NCBI GenBank assembly: GCA_031216915.1
Contig: CM062295.1
Span: 177,334,927 to 177,398,926, forward strand
Source of the DNA: Pictodentalium vernedei
Taxonomy: Eukaryota; Mollusca; Scaphopoda; Dentaliida; Dentaliidae
Reading direction: 5' to 3'
Length of the DNA stretch: 64,000 nucleotides
Positions 55,902-64,000 of the stretch are shown piece by piece. Positions within the stretch are counted from its first letter, which is position 1. The number at the start of each line of letters is the position of its first letter. The notes beneath the pieces were generated by a model that made no database searches, had not been told where the DNA came from, and saw only the letters and a list, made by a program, of their open reading frames with translations. A program made the translations under genes and the position numbers.

Positions 55902-56600
55902 TGTTCCGCACGTATGTGCGGAACGGAAATTGCTGGCGGACTATTGTTAAATAGAAGTGAAATTTTCCTGGAATTTTCTACATATCATGCACTGCAATTA
56001 TAATTTGAATCGCCAGCGATAGCTGAGAATTGTCCCCTGAGTTCCAATGTGTTCTATGTGCCGGCAGGCACATAGAACACATTGGAACTCAGGGGACGAA
56101 ATAGTTCCCCTCGCCAAATTGATTGGATTTAAAATATGTTCTTTTTTATCGTTGTCAAATGAATCTCTGAGGGTCCTTCCAATCTTTTTTTATAGACGTG
56201 AAGGCGTGTAATAAAAAAAGAACGACACACGCGTGTGAATGGGTGAATCGATATGGCACATATGTGCGGAACGGAAATTGCTGGCGGACTATTTTTAAAT
56301 AGAAGTGCAATTCTCATGGAATTTTCTACAAATCATGCACTGCAATTATAATTTGAATCGCTAGCGATAGCTGAGAATTGTCCCCTGAGTTCCAATGTGT
56401 TCTATGTGCCGGCAGGCACATAGAACACATTGGAACTCAGGGGACTAAATAGTTCCCCTCGCCAAATTGCTTGGATTTAAAATATGTTCTTTTTTATCGT
56501 TATCAAATGAATCGCTGAGTGTCCTTCCAATTTTTTTATAGACGTGAAGGCGTGTAATAAACAAAGAACGACACACGCCTGTGAATGGGTTAATCGATAT
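55902..56600 (+). repeat. Tandem duplication (348-bp unit) carrying a perfect 66-bp palindrome
   Basis: Units start at about 55913 and 56261 (TATGTGCGGAACGGAAATTG) and agree closely. Each contains a perfect 31+4+31 palindrome: 56032-56097 and 56380-56445, arms beginning GTCCCCTGAGTTCCAATG. A smaller hairpin GTTCCGCAC/GTGCGGAAC lies at 55902-55923. Confidence 0.92.
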
Positions 56601-56722
56601 GGCACTTTTGCCATCGCGGAAGGATAAAACTCGAGGCCACAGGCCTCTCGTTTTATCCTTCCGCGTTGGCTCTCATGCCATATCGATTAACCCATTCACA
56701 CGCGTGTGGCGTGTGTCGTTCT
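56565..56722. repeat. 158-bp palindrome
   Basis: AGAACGACACACG (56565-56577) mirrors CGTGTGTCGTTCT (ending 56722); GGTTAATCGATATGGCA mirrors TGCCATATCGATTAACC; GCGGAAGGATAAAAC mirrors GTTTTATCCTTCCGC. The centre is GGCCACAGGCC. Its left arm begins with the end of the tandem unit above. Confidence 0.92.
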
Positions 56723-57344
56723 GTGTATTTATGATTCGGAGCGTTCTGTGGCATAAAAGAGGTAATTCGAAAATATGCGTAGCATGAGACTGTATTTTGG
56801 GTATTTAAGATATTTTCTCATCAGATCGAAACAACAGGGAAATTTGTTAAATATGGAGAACAAATATGTTTTTTTCTCTTTGTGGAGGTATGCGAGACCC
56901 AAGGTTTGGGTGTTGTATTCCTACCATGCCACGGATGTGCATGGATCACTATTGATATATATCATTGTGTGGATGCCCTTGTGTGGCAGTACCTTCCACC
57001 CCCTCCCTCGTTCAAAATGTTTCATACGCCCCTGTAAATGTAATTTCCTTCATTTAAATGTCTTGGTGAGTGCAAGAGTTAAAAAGTGAGTGTCAGAAGG
57101 TGGTTGGGACACATATAAGTGCTTTATACTGTTGAAACAGTTGATAATTTCCTTTCTTGCCGTGCGTGCGTGCGTGTGTGCGTGCGTGCGTGCGTGCATG
57201 CGTGCGTGCGCGCGAACTAGAAAAAATAAACCATTGGTGTTCTGCCAATAAACTAGTCCTCATCCCTGCTAAAATTAAATGCATGCTACTTCACCCACAA
57301 AACGATTCATATAAGGTAAACTATTTCTAAACAATATAAATATT
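56723..57344. other. Unassigned stretch with (GTGC)n microsatellite
   Basis: A 104-codon ATG frame (56775-57089) has no recognisable domain and is of doubtful reality. A TGCG-type simple repeat lies at 57163-57214. No other feature. Confidence 0.35.
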
Positions 57345-58095
57345 GAGCCAGTTGGTAGCCAGCAAGATCAAACATCTCTAAAATTTCTTGAAGTACACAT
57401 GGATGAAAATACGAAATTTAAATCATATTTCTGTGGTGTGTTCAAGAATAGCAATGCAATTTTTGTACTAAATAGGGCAAACAAATTTCTGCCCACGAAG
57501 ATAATGAAAACTTTATACTTCTCACTGATCCATTGTCATCTTATATGTGGTATCCAGGTCTGGGGCCACTCGACCTTCACCTGTAGAATCCTAAAACTGC
57601 AAAAAGAGCTGTAACAAAGAAATAAAATCTCTTGCACACACATTTCCTCTTCAGAGATTGTGGCTGTCTAAAATTCAATGATCTCTATAACCTTCACGTG
57701 TCCATCTTTATGCACGATTGGACCAACAAAAAAACTCGCCATGTCATTTGGTGATACCTTTCAAGATACAGAAACTTTCCAAGAATGAATGCATGGCAAT
57801 CCGGCAAATTAGAAACTCACAAACCAAGAACACAGTTCTCTCCTGAATTGCCTTTGTACTCCTTCCCAAGAATCTGGAATAGTATAGACCTCAACAATAT
57901 AGTAGCTCCAAATTCAAAAAGTCATTAATTGATAAAGCCTTGAATACTCATGCCCGTCCTAACTCTGAATTCGACAACTCAGTGTGCCCCGATTGTGTCA
58001 TCCGCCAGCCATATCCTCTGGTATCCCGTCCTCCTTTTCTCAACACTCAATCCTCCAATATCATATATCACCCCGAATCACAAATAAAATTTTAG
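57345..58095 (+). pseudogene. LINE reverse transcriptase C-terminal relic (third family)
   Basis: The frame at 57390-57614 includes LNRANKFLPTKIMKTLYFSL and ICGIQVWG, matching the post-catalytic region of LINE RTs (typically a Y-x-SLIHPHL-x-YGI-x-VWG type pattern). After a stop, other frames continue with FKKSLIDKALNTHAR, the usual end of this protein type. Several frameshifts and stops are present, and no catalytic motifs remain. Confidence 0.7.
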
Positions 58096-58147
58096 ATAAC
58101 CCTGTTTTGCGAAAGCATTTCGTTGCACTGATACCAAAGAGATTTAA

Positions 58148-58323
58148 TTAGTCTGTATGAAACACACAGACTATTGTTTTGTACAGTTTCTTTTTCTTCT
58201 TCTTCTTCTTCTTCTTCTTCTTCTTCTTCTTCTTCGTCATCTTTTTCTTCTTCTTCTTCTTCTTCTTCTTCTTCTTCTTCTTCTTCTTCTTCTTCTTCTT
58301 CTTCTTCTTTTTCTTCTTCTTCT

Positions 58324-58354
<31 letters not shown>

Positions 58355-59462
58355 TTCTCCTGTCTTCTGTCTTCTATGCACTTCCTTGTCCTCACGATAT
58401 CTCGAAAACGAAGCGTTCTATCTCGCTGATTTTTGGCATATTGGTAGACAGACAAAAGTTTTCGACCACCTATGCTTTTCGGATTCTTGGGGCATCAGGG
58501 GTGTCTGTAGAGGTGTTTTGAAAGTGGGTCACGCCCATATCTCAGGGATGGTATGGTCTATGGATCTAAGACCAACACCAAATACGTCGACACTGGATGG
58601 CGATTCAGAATGTGGGTCAAGGTTACTGAGGTCACCCAGGGGTCATTGGGTGCATTTCTCAGAATTGTTGGAAGACACATTTTGAACCCCTTAATGCATT
58701 CCCAAAACCCATACAAGCATTTTTACATGAAAAAAAGTGGGCGTGGCCAAAAATTTTGAAAGTGGGTCACGCTCATATCTTAAACATGGTATGACGTATG
58801 GACCTGGGACCAACACCAAATTAGTCTACACCCAATGGAGATTCAAAAGCCACATTTTGAATCCCCTAATGCATTCTCAAAACCCATACATACATTTTTA
58901 CATGAAAAAAGTGGGCGTGGCCCAATTTTTTTGAAAGTGGACACACTCATCTGAAGCATGGTATGATGAATGAACCTGGGTCCAACAACAAATGAGTCGA
59001 CCCTCAGTGTGGGGGGGGTCAAAATATGGATCAAGGCCACTGAGGTCAGCTTGGGGTCATTGATTGCACTCCTCAGAATTGTTGGAAAACACATTTTTGG
59101 CCTTCAGTGCATTCCCTTGATCGAACCCTTTTTTTTGCTCTGTAGATATATGCCTTTTCAGCTTTCTTGGAAAAATGTATCCGATTCCTGAATGAATATC
59201 TTTAAAAATATTGTCTCCACCAGCTCCGGATCTGCCATGTTTATAGATGATAGCAAATATTCATATTACCAAGAAAAAGTTAAGGTACATGATACCTCTC
59301 GAAAATATATACGTATATGTCTTTTCTGGTTTCTTGGAAAAATGTGTCCGATTCCTGAATGAATATCTTTAAATACTGTTAACGAAAACCTATTTCTGAT
59401 TTCTTTAAAACTATTTTATCCCCCAAACTAAGCCTCCAAAGTATTCCAATTGCATGCATAGA
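58148..59462 (+). mobile_element. Element E copy with few units, tail disrupted
   Basis: The 5' terminus TTAGTCTGTATGAAACAC with hairpin and GACTATTGTTTT is intact, then a long TTC tract (58192-58362), the head (CTCGAAAACGAAGCGTTCTA), about 2.5 satellite units (from 58526) and tail sequence to about 59455. The terminal hairpin and CTAG are absent. A foreign ~110-bp piece interrupts the tail near 59210-59315, and a SINE follows. Confidence 0.72.
58192..58362 (+). repeat. (TTC)n microsatellite, ~170 bp
   Basis: A nearly pure TTC/CTT tract with a few interruptions. It lies at the position of the pyrimidine tract of element E. Long poly-Ser, poly-Phe or poly-Leu frames here are artefacts. Confidence 0.97.
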
Positions 59463-59520
59463 AGGGACTCCGTGGCTCAGTAGATAGCGGCAAAGGCTGC
59501 AAACTGAGAGGTCCTCGGTT
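59205..59520 (+). repeat. Inverted duplication, left arm
   Basis: Sequence from CTCCACCAGCTCCGGATCTG through the E tail (GTGTCCGATTCCTGAATGAA) to the head of the SINE (AAGGCTGCAAACTGAGAG) recurs reversed at 60632-60935, with about 1.1 kb between the arms. Confidence 0.8.
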
Positions 59521-59817
59521 CGAATCTCAGCTGCGGTAACCCTGTTGTGTCCTTGACATACTTCACCTCCATTGCCCACGTGGGAGCATGGTGGCATTGT
59601 GCATTAACGCATACTGCACATCGATGGTGTACTTGTCTTCAACAAATGCTAACCTGCTTGTGTGGAGTCAGTCTATTGGGGAGCCTGACAGTTGCTTGCA
59701 TTTGCTCAGTGGTTCTCTCAGGGTACTCCAGCTTCCTCCTCCCATAAAACTGTCCGGCACATGGTGACAGTGACTGTCAATAGTGTCGTTAAGCCCAATA
59801 AATAATAACTAACATTT
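59466..59817 (+). mobile_element. tRNA-derived SINE (plus strand)
   Basis: A-box TGGCTCAGTAGA, B-box GGTTCGAATCTC and the shared core and tail (AAGCCCAATAAATAATAAC) are present. Short direct repeats ATAGAAGG flank it (59458-59465, 59818-59825). It is more diverged than 35342-35715. Confidence 0.85.
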
Positions 59818-59825
59818 ATAGAAGG

Positions 59826-60380
59826 CATGCCTTGATAGTGTAGTTGTAATAGTTGTGTTTTCTAAGCACTGTTTGTCAACACGATAACCTAATACAATCA
59901 ATCCTATCTTAATGTTTTGTTATACTGATAGACTGTACTTGCAAATGAGTTCACTGAAGTCAGTAGCCATTATTTAAAACTTGATAGACATAAACAAAGA
60001 GGTCAGAGATAATGCTGTAAATTTTGCATCGAATAGCATTGTATATTTATTTAATATCATGTTACAAAACTAACCATGTTGAAAATAGAACCCTTCACAT
60101 TTCAAAGCATTTTTAAGATTTATTTATTCTTAATCATAACTCAACAGGTTTCGGTATGGAGTGGTGTGTGGCTTTCTGAAAACACCTATCACAATTATAA
60201 AGTAATGAAATGGAATATTTGAATGGTCTGTTTTTAACCCTCTTAATACTTCAGTGTGAGTACAAACACCCTTCATATAACTCATGGCTACAGAATGTTT
60301 TTATGCTTTCCTTTCTGTGACATTTAATTCTATATAGAATGCAACACCTTTCCAGGTTTACCTTACAAAGTAAGGCATTC
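59826..60380. other. Unassigned AT-rich spacer
   Basis: No gene or recognised repeat. Confidence 0.3.
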
Positions 60381-60503
60381 TTAACCCTTTCCCCAACATA
60401 ATGGCGAAAACCAGCCAGTATTATTCACTGAAATTTCCATTCAATTTTCATTTCATTCCTGCTTGAAAAACATAGCTGATGACCTCTCATTGGAAAGGGT
60501 TAA
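60381..60503 (-). mobile_element. Half-length foldback MITE
   Basis: TTAACCCTTTCCCCAAC at the left and GGAAAGGGTTAA at the right enclose CATTTTCATT-like and TGACCTCTCATTGGAA sequence, matching the left half (1-110) of the MITE at the window start. The palindromic right half is missing. Confidence 0.5.
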
Positions 60504-60631
60504 AATGGAGTATTTAGAGGGATTATTTTAACCCTCTCAGTATCTTAATATGGCTCCCCAAACATTTTCTTTTGCAATACAGGAATAATGATAACACTTT
60601 CTGTTCCCACAATGATGCGCCAAACACGCAT

Positions 60632-60935
60632 GGGCTCTCAGTTTGCAGCCTTCGCCTCTACCAATTGAGCCACGGAACGAAGTCCCACGGAACACTTTGT
60701 ACGCTTATTTTCGGGGATAAAACAGTTTTAAAGAAATCAAAAATAGGTTTTCGTTAACAGTATTTAAAGATATTCATTCAGGAATCGGACACATTTTTCC
60801 AAGAAATCAGAAAAGGCATATATGTATATATTTTCGAGAGGTATCTTGTACCTTAACTTTTTCTTGGTAATATGAATATTTGCTATCATCTATAAACATG
60901 GCAGATCCGGAGTTGGTGGAGACAATATTTTTTAA
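60632..60935 (-). repeat. Inverted duplication, right arm, with SINE-head fragment
   Basis: 60632-60690 is the tRNA-like head of the SINE reversed (GCCTCTACCAATTGAGCCAC). 60700-60935 is the reversed E-tail piece, including the same foreign segment (GCAGATCCGGAGTTGGTGGA) as the left arm. Confidence 0.78.
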
Positions 60936-61110
60936 AGTGGGATACGCTTATACTTCAGGTTTGGAATGACCTATAGACATGGGACCTACACCGAATGAGT
61001 TGAAACCTTCTGGAGGTTCAAAATGTTGTCCACCTCAATGCGGACAACGGAGGTCATTAAGTGCATATTTTTCAGAACTATTAGGAATTGCATTTTATAA
61101 CAGTTAATGC
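60936..61110. mobile_element. Single degenerate E unit
   Basis: GTGGGATACGCTTATACTTC, GGACCTACACCGAATGAG-like and GGAGGTTCAAAATG follow the order of one ~239-bp unit. Confidence 0.5.
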
Positions 61111-61179
61111 AATGCTGAAGATTATACAGAACATACATATATATGAATTATAATTTAAATACGTGACAGGTAAATCTCA

Positions 61180-63270
61180 ATTTGCAAACGATTATAAGAT
61201 ACTTAGCAGAAATTGCCGGGTATCAAAGAACTGTCGGATTACACTGGTAACTTTCGACATAATTTCTGGACAAATATTTGATATAATTAGATTCATATGT
61301 TCACCTATATTTAATTCACCAAAGATCGTATGATATCTCTGCATGTGGTCAAATAAAATAGTTCTTAATGCAGGACACACACCATTATGAAATGTTTCTC
61401 ATCTTCATTTTTCGCATTGAACAAACACAGCATAACCTACTTTTTAAGTTCAATGGGAGGATGATGATGCGGTCCCTTTCGATAGCAAGACAATGATTAC
61501 TTTTTCGAGACGGGTGAATATGGACCTATCATCATTGAATTTGTATACACAAGGTATGGTTCAAGCTCAAACTTGCTCTTAAAGAGGCGATATGTTGTTA
61601 GTTTACTGTTATCCGCGTGTATTTGAACAATAAAATCATTTGAATGCTTTGCATAAAGTTGGTTTCTGTATGCTGATACATTTATATTACATGTTGCTAA
61701 ACTATCACCACTAATATGCGTATTAATTCCAAAAGATTCAAAAGTTTTGAAGACTCATTTGTTTAAAGTTAGATTCATGTGTTCGGTAGCAGCATTTTGC
61801 AAAACTGTGTGTTACTTGAGACTGATGCTAATTTGTTAACGTAAGATGCCATACGACAAAGAATGACAATGTATAATGGGTAACTACCCGGTTCAGTCCT
61901 AACAGCATTATTGCATGCATGTTTTCCATCTCCAAATAACTGTTTAAAAGAATTAATGTGTAGTTGTTCACAGTCAAGGCGATTAGTATTCTTCGGTTAT
62001 TCCCATACCCCATAACTCACAACCATATAAAACAGCGGACTTTATTAGTTTGTGAAACATTTTGAGAGAAGTTCTGACAGGAAGCGGGGCGGTTCTATGG
62101 CAACAGCCAAGTAAGGAAAACGAGACCTTTCGCACTCTGTTCAGACATTGCTTGAGTGAATTTTTGCACATTATTCCAAGGTAATTATATGCATCACCAT
62201 TTTCTAAGAGGTTGTTATTTATAAAAAATATAGGGTCTCGTTTTGCTGCTCGCGTCCTAAACACCATGCATTTTGTCCTATTCATATTAATGGATAATGC
62301 ATTAATACGAGTATAATTAATTTTGTAACTTCTCCAAACATTGTTGAACCCCGTCAGAACTATCGAACACTAAGAGAGAGTCATCAGCAAACATGGTGTG
62401 ATTAAAGGACACATTACCTATTTTAACTGGATCGCAAGTTGCATCGAAGGAACGTTCAATATCATCTGTGAATATTTTTATTAAGTTGGGTGATAAAATA
62501 TATCTCTGGCGAACAACTATTTTTGATAATGTAGGCGGCTTTAAAACTTTGATTGTTTTTGTGACATAGTAACTTGAATCATATAGGGGTTTAATAATCT
62601 CGAACAGTTTACCTTTCATTTCAATAGCTTCCATTTCTAAACAATATTGCTGTATCAACAGAATCGAAAGGTTTATGGAAATCGACAAAAGCAGCGTATA
62701 TTAGTTTACCTAAGCAATTATATTTCCGAATAACTGTGCCAAATACAAAAGCACTGCCAATCGTGCTTTTCTCGTTACTGAATCCAAATTGATTCTGTCT
62801 AATTATACCATTACTATCTAAAAATGCAACTATCCTTTGGTTAATAATTTTCTTGAAGGGTTTGCCTACCATGGAACTCAATGCAGTAGCCCGATAATTA
62901 TTCGGGTCATCTCTTAATCCCTTTTTATGTTTCAAACTAAGCATAGACTCACTCCATTCAACGGGAGAATGGCTAGTGTTGAAAATAATATTGAATAATT
63001 TCACGAGGAACGATCAACTTAAGGAGTTCATTAGAAATCTGGACCAATTGACTTGCCGTTTTTTAATTGGCGAACAATACTCAGAATCTCTTCCGAAGTA
63101 ATTGGCTCGTTACTTCAAGGTGTTTTAATATCATCAATGGTCCGTATATCACTTATTACGCGACCATCGCCTGTTTCATCGGGACTATAAAGTTTACGAA
63201 AGAAATCAACACTTCTATCAGAATCAATCGCGTCTGTATTACTTGATATCTGTCTCAACTGCGCTATGAT
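61180..63270 (-). pseudogene. Decayed LINE reverse transcriptase (fourth family)
   Basis: On the minus strand the pieces run in order. 62621-63004 has WSESMLSLKHKKG, NNYRATALSSMVGKPFKKII, NQFGFSNEKST and FVDFHKPFDSVD (motif A, catalytic Asp kept). 62317-62688 has VRQRYILSPNLIKIFTDDI (motif B) and MFADDSLLVFD (motif C, ADD). 61983-62285 has MNRTKCMVFRT, NYLGIMCKNSLK and SAVLYGCELWG. 61192-61380 has the C-terminal CPALRTILF. Frames shift between pieces and stops occur, so it is inactive. 63010-63270 carries further upstream linker sequence. It differs from the other LINE families here. Confidence 0.82.
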
Positions 63271-63489
63271 ATCCCATTATTTTTTGGGATCGCCTGACTC
63301 CAAAGTGTCCAATTAATTGTTAAAATTTACACCTCAAATACTGCAGTATGGGGGGGTCAATAACCACTGGCCCTACCCCTCCCATTCGGTAACAGCCTTA
63401 CCCCCCCCCCCCCCCCCCCCGCACACATACTACGTAACATGGCATCATAATATAGTACTACTACTTTAGCGGGCGTTCTCTAGTATGAT
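63271..63489. other. Spacer with C-homopolymer
   Basis: A C-run of about 22 bp lies near 63399-63420. No gene. Confidence 0.5.
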
Positions 63490-63708
63490 AACCCTTTACC
63501 TAACCTGAAAAGCAGACGACACTTGCAAAAATAATTCTTGAATAACTAATTTTTTTCATTTTTGTCTCAAAAACATACGAGCTCGTTCCAATGAGGGGTC
63601 ATAACCTATGTTTCAGAGACAAAAAAATGAAAAAATAATGAAAATTAATTGGCGATTTTTGAGAATAGCGCTGGCCGGTTTTGACCCTTGCGTTAGGTAA
63701 AGGGTTAA
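63490..63708 (+). mobile_element. Foldback MITE, reference copy
   Basis: Terminal inverted repeats AACCCTTTACCTAAC (63490-63504) and GTTAGGTAAAGGGTT (63692-63706). Inside, TTTTTCATTTTTGTCTC is answered by GAGACAAAAAAATGAAAAA around CGAGCTCGTTCCAATGAGG. It is about 217 bp long and non-coding. The target-site duplication is unclear (TA or TAA). Confidence 0.78.
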
Positions 63709-64000
63709 CGGAGCTTAGAGGGGCTATAAAAGTCAGTAATTCATGACGTCATGCAATCCGGATGCGAGCGGAAAGCGTTAATGAAAACAAAAGTCATTAA
63801 CAGCCCGCAGCCATCTTCCGGTCATGGTAATAATAGTAATAACATGATTTTGTCGGAGGTCCCGGTTTATTAACGGCCCCGCGGGACTGGTCAGCAGCCT
63901 TCTGGCTAATTAACGGCCCTCGTCTTCGTCTTGGGCAGGTAATTAACCCTCGGGCCTTTATTCATTCCTCTTGGTCCGTTAATAAACTGTAACGCCGTCC
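63709..64000 (+). promoter_or_regulatory. TATA/CRE-type motif cluster at window end
   Basis: CTATAAAAG (about 63724-63732) is a good TATA-box match. ATGACGTCAT, a full CRE, lies about 20 bp further on, and GCCATCTTCCGG (YY1/ETS-type, reverse) near 63811. ATTAACGGCCC-like motifs repeat several times between 63870 and 63985. No downstream ORF is visible before the window ends, so a promoter call is tentative; it could equally be transposon terminal sequence. Confidence 0.35.

Noticed and set aside
56775-57089. 104-aa ORF
   Set aside because: It has an ATG but no recognisable domain, and cysteine/aromatic-rich composition typical of random AT-rich sequence.
58157-58685. Poly-Ser, poly-Phe and poly-Leu ORFs
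   Set aside because: All three frames of a TTC microsatellite are open; there is no coding evidence.

Overview
The window is eukaryotic and almost entirely repetitive. It is AT-rich, has no bacterial-type gene packing, and holds non-LTR retrotransposons, tRNA-derived SINEs, satellite-bearing foldback and rolling-circle-like elements, and a few isolated exon-like segments with GT/AG borders. The mix (CR1/L2-like LINEs with an esterase ORF1, tRNA-SINEs, Helitron/Helentron-type elements with central satellites) suggests a marine invertebrate animal. I cannot fix the phylum from sequence alone.

Layout. 1-236 is a foldback MITE. 856-1043 is a compact cluster of promoter-type motifs. 1097-3819 is one copy of a 2.7-kb segmental duplication (the other is 38111-40849); both copies carry the same apparent first coding exon of an SLC7/APC-type amino acid transporter. 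4205-6308 is a 5'-truncated LINE on the minus strand, head to head with a near-complete LINE of the same subfamily on the plus strand (about 6480-11620: ORF1, endonuclease, reverse transcriptase, one in-frame stop).

11848-18693 and 27364-32745 are two head-to-tail pairs of a Helitron/HINE-like element (A+B and C+D), each member with about seven ~340-bp satellite units and a 3' hairpin ending in CTAG. Between the pairs lie SINEs, a LINE fragment and a ~170-bp satellite array. That array is split by a 1.2-kb foldback element, which is itself split by a 2.9-kb rolling-circle-like element (E) with ten ~239-bp units. The foldback symmetry reveals the empty site of E exactly.

32746-38110 holds MITE relics, a PC4-like exon on the minus strand, a young SINE with a 13-bp target-site duplication, and several perfect palindromes. 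After the second duplication copy, a decayed second LINE family (40960-44096) interrupts another E copy. 45310-48960 contains two more satellites (~335 and ~180 bp). 49790-54797 has two reverse E copies. 54957-56722 is palindrome-rich. 57345-63270 has LINE relics, an E copy with a long TTC tract, a SINE and an inverted duplication. The right edge has another MITE and a TATA/CRE-type motif cluster.

There is no complete host gene. The credible host-coding pieces are the duplicated SLC7-like exon and the PC4-like exon. Everything else with coding capacity belongs to retrotransposons, and the many short ORFs inside satellites are not genes. The most unusual content is the modular rolling-circle-like elements: different satellites sit on the same terminal architecture, in nested and dimeric arrangements, and one satellite carries a fixed array of nuclear-receptor-type half-sites.
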